Source: Arthrobacter sp. zg-Y20 (lineage in GTDB: Bacteria > Actinomycetota > Actinomycetes > Actinomycetales > Micrococcaceae). From it: DNA of 64,000 nucleotides. Positions 43,639 to 51,680 of the stretch are shown here, piece after piece; the stretch's first letter is position 1, and every line of letters begins with the position of its first letter. A program made the translations under genes and the position numbers. The notes under the pieces were generated by a model. It saw only the letters and a program-made list of their open reading frames with translations, was not told the origin of the DNA and made no database searches. The stretch lies in contig NZ_CP126241.1 in NCBI RefSeq assembly GCF_030142075.1, positions 620,001 through 684,000 of the forward strand, given 5' to 3'.

Positions 43639-44874
43639 ATGAAGAGCACACTTCGAATTGGCCTGGTGGCGCTGGCAGCCTCCGGAGCACTGGCCGTTTC
43701 CTCCTGCGGTTTCGGGGGCAGCGGTTCCGACGGTGACGGCGACGCAAGTTCCATCGACCTGCTGGTGCCGAGCTACTCGGACGGCACCAAGGCGCTGTGG
43801 GAGGGCGTCATCGAGGATTTTGAAGCCGCCAATGAAGGGATCACGGTCAACCTGCAGGTTGAGTCGTGGGAAAACCTCGAATCGGTGCTGCAGACCAAGA
43901 TCCAGTCCGGCGAAGCTCCGGACATCTACAACGGCGGAGCGTTTTCGGCTTTTGCCGATGAGGGACTGCTCTACCCGGCAGAGGACGTGGCGTCCGACGA
44001 AACCATCAGCGACTTCCAGGACTCGTTTGCGGCCAATGAGACGCTGGACGGCACGCAGTACGGATTCCCGCTCATTGCCTCGGTGCGCGCCCTTTTCTAC
44101 AACAAGGACCTGTTCCAGGCTGCGGGTGTGGCCGAGCCTCCGACCACCTGGGATGAACTGTATGCAGCTGCGCAGAAAATCTCGGCTACCGGGACCCCCG
44201 GCTACGGCATGCCGCTGGGCTCCGAGGAAGCACAGGGTGAAAGCCTGATTTGGTTTGCTGGCAACGGCGGAGATTTCGGCGACGAATCCGCCATAGCCGT
44301 GGACACCCCGGAGAACCTCGAGGCCGCCGAATTCATGAAGAAAATGATTGCCGGAGGCGTGACCCAGCCGGATCCGGGAGCCACGCAGCGTACCCCCATG
44401 ATCAACGTGTTCGCACAGGGCAAGATCGGCATGGTCTACGCCCTGCCCCAGACAGTAGGCCAGATTGCCGAGGACAACCCGGACCTGAACTACGGCATAG
44501 CCAGTGTTCCCACCCGCACCGGCGAGCCCTCCACCTTGGGCGTAGCGGACCGGCTGATGGCCTTCAAGAACGACGAGGATAAGCAGGAAGCCATCACCGC
44601 ATTCATGGACTTCTTCTACGCCGAGGACAACTACGTGGACTGGGTCCAGACCGAAGGGTTCCTGCCGACTACCAAGAGCGGCTCCGAGGCGATGGCCTCG
44701 GATGAGGACCTGTCGACCTTCCTGGACATGCTCCCCAGCGCCAAGTTCTACCCCACTACCAACCCGGCCTGGAACACCACGGACGGCGCCTTCAAGTCGC
44801 TGATGGGCCAGCTTGAAGACCAGGAGCCCAAGGCAGTCCTGGAGCAGATCCAGTCCAAGGCTGACGCAGCCTGA
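43639..44874 (+). CDS. Sugar ABC transporter substrate-binding lipoprotein
   Basis: A 411-residue family 1 extracellular solute-binding protein. The signal peptide ends in the lipobox AVSSC, followed by a Gly/Ser/Asp linker; the mature fold has VNLQVESWENLESVLQTKIQ, APDIYNGG, ALFYNKDLFQAAG and PPTTWDELYAAA, all typical. It is lipid-anchored outside the membrane and delivers a mono- or oligosaccharide to the two permeases. AGAGG lies 6 nt before ATG 43639; upstream in-frame starts lack a signal peptide. No ATPase is in the operon, so a shared MsiK/UgpC-type ATPase encoded elsewhere is likely. Confidence 0.93.
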   Translation: MKSTLRIGLVALAASGALAVSSCGFGGSGSDGDGDASSIDLLVPSYSDGTKALWEGVIEDFEAANEGITVNLQVESWENLESVLQTKIQSGEAPDIYNGGAFSAFADEGLLYPAEDVASDETISDFQDSFAANETLDGTQYGFPLIASVRALFYNKDLFQAAGVAEPPTTWDELYAAAQKISATGTPGYGMPLGSEEAQGESLIWFAGNGGDFGDESAIAVDTPENLEAAEFMKKMIAGGVTQPDPGATQRTPMINVFAQGKIGMVYALPQTVGQIAEDNPDLNYGIASVPTRTGEPSTLGVADRLMAFKNDEDKQEAITAFMDFFYAEDNYVDWVQTEGFLPTTKSGSEAMASDEDLSTFLDMLPSAKFYPTTNPAWNTTDGAFKSLMGQLEDQEPKAVLEQIQSKADAA

Positions 44875-44938
44875 TCCGCCCGGGGCCGCTGCCCGGCGCA
44901 GGCGGCGGCCCCACCAGTCCCAGAACAGGTTGAACTCC

Positions 44939-45859
44939 ATGAGCACACTTCGGCAGGTACGCCTGCGTACCGGCAAGCGGCGGGGCAGCAATGAAAGCGT
45001 GTGGGCCGCGCTGCCCTGGATCGGTCCGGTCCTGCTGCTGATCTTCGGCATTGTTATTTTCCCCGCCGGCTACATGATCTACAGCTCCACCCGGCGTATC
45101 AGCCAGGCCGGAACCAATGTGGAGGGTGTGGGAGCGGCGAACTTCCTCACCGTCTTCGAGGACCCCAACCTGCCGCGGATCCTGCTTAACACAGTGGTCT
45201 GGGTGGTGGTGGTGGTCACCTTGACCGTGGCCATTTCACTGGCCCTGGCGAACTTCCTGAACAAGCCGTTTCCAGGACGCACCTTTGTGCGGATGGCAGT
45301 GGTGGTCCCGTGGGCGGCCAGCGTGGTCATGACTACCACCGTGTTCTACTACGGCCTGGACCGCGACTACGGCATCATTAACAAGTTCCTGGTGGACGTG
45401 GGGCTGATGGATGCCTCCTACGGGTTCACCAAGAACACGGCCACGGCGCTCGCCGCCGCCATTGTGGTGGGTGTGTTTGTATCCATCCCCTTTACTACCT
45501 ACACGCTGCTGGCCGGCCTGCAGGCCGTGCCGGGGGACGCGCTGGAAGCGGCCAAGATGGACGGTGCCGGACCGGCGCGCACCTACTTCAGCGTGGTGCT
45601 TCCCCAGTTGCGCGGCGCCCTGGCGGTGGCGGTGCTGATCAACATCATCAACGTGTTCAACAACCTGCCCATCCTGAGGATCATGACCGGGTCCATTCCG
45701 GGCTACAGCGCCGACACCCTGATGACGTACATCTTCAAGGTCCTGCAGTTCGACCGGCGCCTGGATGTGGCCAGTGCGCTCAGCGTCGTTAATTTCGCCG
45801 TCGTGCTGGTGATAGTGGCCGCCTACGTGAAGATCGTTCGACCCATGAAGGAGGCCTGA
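44939..45859 (+). CDS. Sugar ABC transporter permease (MalF-type)
   Basis: A 306-residue, six-helix permease. The family opening is WIGPVLLLIFGIVIFPAGYMIYSS; the EAA loop that contacts the ATPase is DALEAAKMDGAGPARTYFSVVLPQL. Weak SD (AGG about 10 nt before ATG 44939). The next permease begins 1 nt after its stop. Confidence 0.93.
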   Translation: MSTLRQVRLRTGKRRGSNESVWAALPWIGPVLLLIFGIVIFPAGYMIYSSTRRISQAGTNVEGVGAANFLTVFEDPNLPRILLNTVVWVVVVVTLTVAISLALANFLNKPFPGRTFVRMAVVVPWAASVVMTTTVFYYGLDRDYGIINKFLVDVGLMDASYGFTKNTATALAAAIVVGVFVSIPFTTYTLLAGLQAVPGDALEAAKMDGAGPARTYFSVVLPQLRGALAVAVLINIINVFNNLPILRIMTGSIPGYSADTLMTYIFKVLQFDRRLDVASALSVVNFAVVLVIVAAYVKIVRPMKEA

Positions 45860-45860
45860 C

Positions 45861-46772
45861 ATGGCCGTCACTGCCCCTGCGCCCCCGGCAGGTTCCGTGC
45901 CCGCTGCGGAACCCCGGAAGCGGCGCTACGGCGCCGACAATGTCAGTGCCCGGCGGATGTGGGCGCGCACGGTCATCGGTGCGCTGATTGCCCTGGTTTT
46001 CCTCACCCCGTACCTCATCATGCTGGTGGGGTCGCTGAAAACCAGGTCGGAAATCCTTTCGGTTCCCCCCGAGTACCTGCCCGGGGACGGGCTGCAGTTC
46101 GGCAACTACCAGTCCATGTGGTCCACCCCGGAAACCCCGCTGACCTACAACCTGCTGTCCACCATCATCATTGCGGTCCTAGCCACGCTGCTGGTGCTGC
46201 TGGTGGCCACCCCGGCCGCGTATTACACCGCAAGGTTCCGGTTCCCGGGCCGGCTGGTCTTCCTGTTCCTGGTGATTGTGACCCAGATGCTCCAGCCGGC
46301 GGTCCTCACGGCCGGACTGTTCCGGCAGATGCTGTGGCTGGACCTGAACGACACATGGGTGGCCATGATCCTGATTAACGCGGCCTTCAACCTCTCCTTC
46401 GCGCTATGGATCATGCACAGCTTCTTTGCCGCCATTCCGCAGGAGATTGACGAAGCGGCACAGATTGACGGCGCCGGACGGCTCAAAGTGCTGATGCGGA
46501 TCAACCTGCCGCTGGTCTGGCCGGGGATTGTGACAGCGGTGATTTTCACTTTTGTGGCGTCCTGGAACGAGTTCGCGGCGAGCCTCGTGATTATGTCCAC
46601 GGCGGAGAACCAGCCCCTGTCCGTGGCGCTGACTAAGTTCATCGGCCAATACGCCACCAGCTGGCAGTACGTTTTCGGCGTGTCAATCGTCGCCATTGTG
46701 CCGGTGATTATTCTCTTTGCCGTCATCGAAAAGCGCCTCATCGGCGGACTTACCGCGGGTGCCGTGAAGTAA
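45861..46772 (+). CDS. Sugar ABC transporter permease (MalG-type)
   Basis: A 303-residue inner-membrane permease with a 30-residue cytoplasmic tail, six helices and the EAA loop IPQEIDEAAQIDGAGRLKVL, followed by WNEFAASLVIMS. It pairs with the MalF-type subunit. AGGAGG lies 7 nt before ATG, inside the end of the preceding gene, so the two are coupled. Confidence 0.93.
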   Translation: MAVTAPAPPAGSVPAAEPRKRRYGADNVSARRMWARTVIGALIALVFLTPYLIMLVGSLKTRSEILSVPPEYLPGDGLQFGNYQSMWSTPETPLTYNLLSTIIIAVLATLLVLLVATPAAYYTARFRFPGRLVFLFLVIVTQMLQPAVLTAGLFRQMLWLDLNDTWVAMILINAAFNLSFALWIMHSFFAAIPQEIDEAAQIDGAGRLKVLMRINLPLVWPGIVTAVIFTFVASWNEFAASLVIMSTAENQPLSVALTKFIGQYATSWQYVFGVSIVAIVPVIILFAVIEKRLIGGLTAGAVK

Positions 46773-46791
46773 GCAATCCATAGGAGCGGAC

Positions 46792-47967
46792 ATGATGAAA
46801 CTCGCTGCGGGCGTCCTGCTCGCCTCAGTCGTTGCGCTTTCGGCCTGTTCCGGTCCGGCCGGCGCCACTGCTTCGGCCACGGCCTCCCCGGGTATGTCCT
46901 CTCCGGGGGCCGACGCCGGCGGGGAGGGGGAGTCGCTCGAGTCACTGTTCAGCGCGGTCCGCAACAACGCCCCCACAGGCGAGCGCATCGACGCCCTGGA
47001 GGCCATCGCGATGCACTACTACTGGTACGGCGGCGACCTGTTGCAGGCCGAAGAGGAAATCTTCCAAGGCATCACCCTGCACGGGGATTACGACGTGGTG
47101 GCGCAGGCATTTGCGCAGGCGGTGGAAATGGACCCGTGGGACGTGGACCTGAGGTATTCACTGGCCTCGGCACAGGTGCTGCAGAAGAAGCTTCCGGAGG
47201 CCATGGACACCTACGCCGGCATCCTCGCCCTGGATCCGAAAAACTTCAATGCCCGGCTTACGCACACCGTGTACTCAAAGGTGACCGGTGACACCGCGGC
47301 CTACACAGCCGGGATGGAAGAACTGCGGCGGCTGGACCCTGAACGTGCCGCGGACTTTGAGGCGCGGATCCAGACGGTCGACGACGTCGCCGCCGTTCCC
47401 TTTAACACAAAGGTCCCGGACGGAGTGCCCGCTCAGCACCACGCCTTCGTTGTCCTCGGCTATGCACTTTCGGACACGGGTGAAATGGAAGAAACACTGA
47501 TTGAACGGCTCAAAGTAGCGAAGGCGGCAGCGGACAAGTATCCCGATTCCCTGCTGATCGTGACCGGCGGCGTTCCCAAGGGCGGCATCACGGAGTCGGA
47601 TGCGATGGCCCGCTGGCTGACGGAGAACGGCGTGGCGGAGGACCGGATCATCAAGGAGGGCCTGGCAACGGACACGGTGGAGAACGCACTCTTCTCGCTT
47701 GAACGGGCGCAGGACGCCGGCGTGGAAAGCATGACGCTCATCAGCAGCGCCAGCCACATGCGGCGTGCCCTGGTGGTCTTCGGGGAGACCGAGAAACTGC
47801 TGGCCCATCTGTCCGGCAGCAAGCCGCGCGACATCGGCAACGCCGTCTACCTCGACTACCCCACCGCCGAAGAGGCGTCCGTTATGGGCCCGGACGAAGA
47901 AATGGTCATTATGCGGGACCTGATGCGTTCCTCGGGAATCTGGGCCTTCCCCGGGCTGCAGCGCTAG
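46792..47967 (+). CDS. TPR and DUF218 (YdcF/SanA-like) lipoprotein
   Basis: A 391-residue lipoprotein, lipobox ALSAC, then a 25-residue Ser/Ala/Gly linker. Residues about 60-185 are helical with TPR-like repeats (AVEMDPWDVDLRYSLASAQV, AGILALDPKNFNARL). Residues about 205-370 are a DUF218 domain: AFVVLGYALS, LLIVTGGVPKGGITESDAMA, DRIIKEGLATDTVENALFSL and LISSASHMRRALVVF. DUF218 proteins act at the cell envelope; their chemistry is unsettled, and the fold could bind a nucleotide- or lipid-linked sugar. It is 19 nt after the MalG-type permease with AGGAG before ATG, so it belongs to the ABC operon, an unusual companion. Confidence 0.85.
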   Translation: MMKLAAGVLLASVVALSACSGPAGATASATASPGMSSPGADAGGEGESLESLFSAVRNNAPTGERIDALEAIAMHYYWYGGDLLQAEEEIFQGITLHGDYDVVAQAFAQAVEMDPWDVDLRYSLASAQVLQKKLPEAMDTYAGILALDPKNFNARLTHTVYSKVTGDTAAYTAGMEELRRLDPERAADFEARIQTVDDVAAVPFNTKVPDGVPAQHHAFVVLGYALSDTGEMEETLIERLKVAKAAADKYPDSLLIVTGGVPKGGITESDAMARWLTENGVAEDRIIKEGLATDTVENALFSLERAQDAGVESMTLISSASHMRRALVVFGETEKLLAHLSGSKPRDIGNAVYLDYPTAEEASVMGPDEEMVIMRDLMRSSGIWAFPGLQR

Positions 47968-48009
47968 CCGGTTCGGGTGAAGGCAGGCAGGGGGCCTTAA
48001 AACAGAAAG

Positions 48010-48083
48010 TGCCCCCGGCCGGAATCGAACCGACGACCTGCCCTTTAGGAGAGGGCCGCTCTATCCTACTGAGCTACGGAGGC
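48010..48083 (-). tRNA. tRNA-Arg (anticodon CCT)
   Basis: Read on the minus strand, GCCTCCG pairs with CGGGGGC to form the acceptor stem (one U-G pair). The D arm is GCTCAGTAGGATAGAGC, the anticodon stem-loop GCCCT-CTCCTAA-AGGGC gives anticodon CCT (codon AGG), and the T arm is GTCGG-TTCGAAT-CCGGC. Discriminator A; CCA is not encoded. Confidence 0.96.
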
Positions 48084-48116
48084 GGACCGCCGGGCTTCCC
48101 GGCGGGCGATATCAGC

Positions 48117-48662
48117 TTACCCGTTTCTCCCGCGGCCCGTTTGCAGCGTTTCCGGTGCGGCGCCGTCGGGCCCGGCTGCCTGGCTGCCGTCGGGCGCCAG
48201 CCGGGCCAGGTACCGCGAATAGCTCTCGCGGATGGACTGCATAAAGCCGAGTATGGTGCGCAGCTCCTGGTCCGTGTAGCGGGACATCACTTCGTCATTC
48301 ATGGCACCCAGCGGGCCGAAGTATGCTCCGGCCAGCTCCATGGCCAGCGGTTCAAAGTGCAGGGTGACTTTCCGCCGGTCCGAGTGGGTGCGGTTGCGGT
48401 GGATGTGGCCGATGCGTTCAAGCCGGTCGATCACCGCGGTGGTGGCACCCGAGGACGTGCCCAGCCGGGCGCTCAGCTGCCCGGCGGTCAGTGCCTCGTG
48501 GCGGATTTCCGCCTCCATGATGAGCACCAGGGCCCGCATGTCCGTGGCGTTGAGTCCGTGGGTGTGCGCAAAGGCATCCGCCACACGCTGTCCGTCCACG
48601 CTCATACCGCGGATTGCGTCGACGATGTCGCGCCTCAGTTCCTGATCTTCCACAAGATCCAT
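48117..48662 (-). CDS. MarR-family regulator
   Basis: A 181-residue MarR protein: LNATDMRALVLIMEAEIRHE, LTAGQLSARLGTSSGATTAVIDRLERIGHI (winged HTH) and HSDRRKVTLHFEPLA (wing). It has a Gly/Pro-rich C-terminal tail. It is transcribed divergently from the MMPL gene, and the 74-nt gap contains a strong dyad at 48678-48702, so it most likely represses that gene and itself. No SD is seen before ATG 48662. The ligand is unknown. Confidence 0.92.
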   Translation of the reverse strand: MDLVEDQELRRDIVDAIRGMSVDGQRVADAFAHTHGLNATDMRALVLIMEAEIRHEALTAGQLSARLGTSSGATTAVIDRLERIGHIHRNRTHSDRRKVTLHFEPLAMELAGAYFGPLGAMNDEVMSRYTDQELRTILGFMQSIRESYSRYLARLAPDGSQAAGPDGAAPETLQTGRGRNG

Positions 48663-48677
48663 ACTAACTTGGAATTG

Positions 48678-48718
48678 AAGTATCTCGATATCTGAGATAC
48701 TTTCGAATGGAGATACTT
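48678..48718. promoter_or_regulatory. MarR operator with three half-sites, overlapping the MMPL promoter
   Basis: AAGTATCTC, 7 nt, GAGATACTT forms a perfect 9-bp dyad (48678-48702). A third copy, GAGATACTT, follows at 48710-48718. The dyad fills the promoter TTGAAG (48675-48680), 17 nt, TACTTT (48698-48703), so repressor binding would exclude polymerase; the third half-site lies at the expected transcription start. Confidence 0.82.
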
Positions 48719-48736
48719 ACGTCACGGGAGAAGCAC

Positions 48737-50866
48737 ATGTACGCAGGGATAGTGAAGAACGCCAAGACGGCGTGGGTCACTCTGCTGATCGGGGTGGCCG
48801 TCATCATTGGCCTTTTTGCCCTGCCAGTCGAGGAAAACGACACCACGGGGGTGGGCGGCCTGGACGACAAGTACCAGTCCACCCAGGTTGCGGAGCTGCT
48901 TGAGGAATTCCCAGACGCACAGGAATCCTCCGCCATCGTGGTCATCTCCCGGGAAGACGGCGGTCCGCTGACCGATGCCGATACTGCAGCCATTGCCGGG
49001 ATCAATGCCGCGGCCACCGAAGCCGGGGCCTCCGGCCCGCCGCCGCAGGTTCAGCCTGTGGTTTCGGAAAACAAGCTGGTGGCGATCGTGCCGCTGACAC
49101 TGCAGGCCGCGGCCGACGACGGCGACGCCGTCTCCGCGGAAGTGGAGGCCCTGCGCAGCGCCGTTTCCGATGCAGCCCCTGAGGGGGTCAAAGCGGAGCT
49201 GACCGGCGGAGCCGCATTCAGTGCGGACCTGGCCGGAGTGTTCTCCGGGGCAAACTTCGTGCTGCTGACCGTCACCGCCGGCGTCGTTGCCGTGCTGCTG
49301 CTGATCACCTACCGTTCTCCGTGGCTGTGGATTGTGCCGCTGGCCATTGTGGGTGCCATTGAACAGCTCGCCGCCAAGGTGGTGGACCTGCTGGCCCCGG
49401 CCACCGGTATTACCGTGGACCCGTCCGCGGTCGGCATCACCAGCGTGCTGGTCTTCGGTGCCGCCACGAACTACGCGCTGCTGCTGATTGCCCGCTACCG
49501 GGAGGAACTGCGCGCCCACAGCTCGGTGTACGAAGCCATGGCCAAGGCCCTGACCCGCACCCGCGGGGCCATTATTGCCTCCGGCGGCACCGTGATCCTG
49601 GCGCTGCTGACCCTGCTGTTCACTGACACCGCCAGCTACCGGGGCCTGGGTTTCTCCGCCGCCATCGGCATTGTGCTGGCAATCTTCAGCGCCCTGTTCC
49701 TCCTGCCGGTGGCGCTGGTGCTGCTGGGCCGCAAACTGTTCTGGCCGTTTGTGCCCAAGGTGGGGGACCCGGCCAAGGAAGGCAAGTTCTGGGGCCGGCT
49801 GGGTGAGGCCACCGCACGCCGCCCCAAGACCATTGCCGGCATCGCCGTCGTCGTCCTGCTGGCCCTGGGCAGTGCCCTGTTCAGCATGCAGATTGGCCTC
49901 AGCGAGAACGAACAGTTCCGCGAAAAGCCGCAGGCCGTCACAGCCGCCGAGACGCTCGCTGAAGGCTTCCCGGCAGGTTCCTCCTCGCCGGTCACCGTCC
50001 TGGTGGACACTGCCGCGGCCGACGACGCCGTTTCACAGCTGCAGGATGTCGAGGGCGTTACCGCGGCCACGGCGGGCACCGAGCATGACGGCAAGACCCG
50101 GATTGAACTGATCACCGGCTACGAGGCAGGCACCGACGAGGCGAACACCTTCATCACGGACCTGCGCGCGGACCTGGCCGGGGAGGACTACGGCGCTCTG
50201 GTGGGCGGTGAAGCCGCCGAACGCGTGGACCAGCTCGCCGCCAACCAGCACGACACCGTCCTGGTGGGAACCACCGTGATTGCCTTGGTCTTCCTGGTCC
50301 TCACCATCCTGCTGCGCTCCCTAGTAGCACCGGTGCTGCTGGTGGCCTCGGTGCTGCTGACCTTCCTGGCCGCCACCGGGCTGAGCTGGCTGGTCTTCGA
50401 GAATGTGCTGGACTTCCCGGCCATGGACGTGCAGACCCTGCTGTATTCCTTCCTGTTCCTGGTGGCGCTGGGTGTGGACTACAACATCTTCCTGACCACC
50501 CGGGCCCGTGAAAACGCGGTCACCATGGGAACAAAGCAGGGCATGCTGGCGGCACTGCGCTCCACCGGCGGCGTCATCACCAGCGCCGGCATCCTGCTGG
50601 CCGCTGTGTTCGCCGTGCTGGGAGTGCTTCCGCTGGTGACCCTGACGCAGGTGGGCATCATCGTGGCCGTCGGTGTCCTGTTCGACACCCTGCTGGTGCG
50701 GACCGTGGTGGTACCGGCCCTAACCTTCATCCTTGGCGAGCGGTTCTGGTGGCCGTCCCACCCGTCGCGTGAAGACGGCAACCACGGACGCCGCAAGGCT
50801 GAGGGCCAGCAGGATCCAGCGGGTGACGGTCAGCGTGCACGCCAGGGCGGCGTCGCCTCCCGATAG
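48737..50866 (+). CDS. MMPL/RND-family membrane transporter
   Basis: A 709-residue, roughly 12-helix MMPL protein: two halves, each a helix, a large extracytoplasmic loop and five helices, with ATNYALLLIARYREEL and, in the second half, LGVDYNIFLTTRARENA, the conserved proton-relay Asp-Tyr regions. Family members export lipids or drugs. ATG 48737 follows GGGAG by 7 nt; the ATG at 48707 is not supported and overlaps the operator. The body ends at ERFWWPSHPS, after which about 34 charged residues run antisense into the convergent gene, an unusual tail. Confidence 0.92.
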   Translation: MYAGIVKNAKTAWVTLLIGVAVIIGLFALPVEENDTTGVGGLDDKYQSTQVAELLEEFPDAQESSAIVVISREDGGPLTDADTAAIAGINAAATEAGASGPPPQVQPVVSENKLVAIVPLTLQAAADDGDAVSAEVEALRSAVSDAAPEGVKAELTGGAAFSADLAGVFSGANFVLLTVTAGVVAVLLLITYRSPWLWIVPLAIVGAIEQLAAKVVDLLAPATGITVDPSAVGITSVLVFGAATNYALLLIARYREELRAHSSVYEAMAKALTRTRGAIIASGGTVILALLTLLFTDTASYRGLGFSAAIGIVLAIFSALFLLPVALVLLGRKLFWPFVPKVGDPAKEGKFWGRLGEATARRPKTIAGIAVVVLLALGSALFSMQIGLSENEQFREKPQAVTAAETLAEGFPAGSSSPVTVLVDTAAADDAVSQLQDVEGVTAATAGTEHDGKTRIELITGYEAGTDEANTFITDLRADLAGEDYGALVGGEAAERVDQLAANQHDTVLVGTTVIALVFLVLTILLRSLVAPVLLVASVLLTFLAATGLSWLVFENVLDFPAMDVQTLLYSFLFLVALGVDYNIFLTTRARENAVTMGTKQGMLAALRSTGGVITSAGILLAAVFAVLGVLPLVTLTQVGIIVAVGVLFDTLLVRTVVVPALTFILGERFWWPSHPSREDGNHGRRKAEGQQDPAGDGQRARQGGVASR

Positions 50867-51364
50867 TTCGGCTGCGCCAAGGGCATTGTCAATGGCGATG
50901 TTCTCCCACAGGTCCGCGACCACAAAGAGGATCGGCGCACTGAAGAGCACCCAGCGCAGCGTCCGGCGCTGGGTGTTCAGCCCGATTATCAGCAGCCAGG
51001 TCAGGCCGAAGATCAGCGGGAAAAGCACCCCGGCGGTCTTGTGCACATAGCTGAGTTGGCCCAGGGCATCGGCGTCCATGGCCGCACGCAGCGCGGCCAG
51101 ATGGTCTTCGCCGTATCCGAAGACCATCGAATCCGGCATGGCCAAGCCGTCGGCGAGCTGGGTCAGCTGGCCCAGGACCAGCAGATGCAGGTACCAGAAG
51201 AGGAAGAGCGTGGTCACCACGCCCGCAATGACCACCAGGCCGGGGCTGGACTTGCCCTGCGGTCCCGGGGTTCCCGGACCGGCAGGGGCTCCGGGGGTGC
51301 CGGGCCGCGGCAGGCCGGCCTGAGCTCCGTGTTTTGCGGCGCGCTGTGCTGCTGATTTTCCCAT
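50720..51364 (-). CDS. Four-helix membrane protein, unknown function
   Basis: A 214-residue protein. A Gly/Pro-rich N-terminus of 40 residues precedes four hydrophobic segments (VVTTLFLFWYLHLLVLG, GVLFPLIFGLTWLLIIGL, WVLFSAPILFVVADLW, ILLALSLAASVVAVF). The pattern is like small uncharacterised integral proteins of Micrococcaceae; no known family is recognised. ATG 51364 has no SD; CATACT lies 6 nt upstream, suggesting a leaderless mRNA. Its last 147 nt overlap the MMPL gene on the other strand. Confidence 0.72.
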   Translation of the reverse strand: MGKSAAQRAAKHGAQAGLPRPGTPGAPAGPGTPGPQGKSSPGLVVIAGVVTTLFLFWYLHLLVLGQLTQLADGLAMPDSMVFGYGEDHLAALRAAMDADALGQLSYVHKTAGVLFPLIFGLTWLLIIGLNTQRRTLRWVLFSAPILFVVADLWENIAIDNALGAAELSGGDAALACTLTVTRWILLALSLAASVVAVFTRRVGRPPEPLAKDEG

Positions 51365-51459
51365 ACGTACAGTATGGCCGCACTGCCGGGGAGGCCCGGC
51401 CTGCAGCGCCGCGGGGACCGGGCGCTGCGGGGTTTGGGGGTCCTTCACCGTCGCCTTCC

Positions 51460-51538
51460 GTACAGCTGATGCGGCCTGCCTGGTGCCTTAAGTACAGCTG
51501 ATGCGGCCTGCCAGCCCTCCAAGCCGCATTAGCTGTAC
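51460..51538. repeat. Direct repeat with inverted third copy
   Basis: A 21-bp sequence beginning GTACAGCTGATGCGGC occurs at 51460-51480 and 51492-51512 (period 32), and a 16-nt part returns in inverted orientation at 51523-51538 with one mismatch. Copies 2 and 3 can form a 16-bp hairpin. The rest of the 316-nt spacer (51365-51680) holds a C/A-rich stretch of imperfect CCCGCACA repeats at about 51547-51585 and the IMPase promoter; no gene is seen. Confidence 0.85.
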
Positions 51539-51667
51539 ACATGCCACACCCGCACACCCGCACACCCGCGCACCGCACACCTGCACCCCGTCCAAATGCC
51601 CCGTCTGTGCCCTCCTGTGCCGGGGAGGCCCGCCCGTTTGCGCCTGTCCGGGGCGGAGACGGGCGGC

Positions 51668-51673
51668 TACGCT
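51668..51673 (+). promoter_or_regulatory. Candidate -10 box for a leaderless IMPase mRNA
   Basis: TACGCT lies 7 nt before ATG 51681. GGGAGG occurs in the gap but only 1 nt from the ATG, too close to act as an SD, so a leaderless start is favoured. Confidence 0.45.
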
Positions 51674-51680
51674 GGGAGGC

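Noticed and set aside
48707-48736. Earlier ATG for the MMPL gene
   Set aside because: No SD, lies on the third operator half-site, and the family N-terminus starts at ATG 48737.
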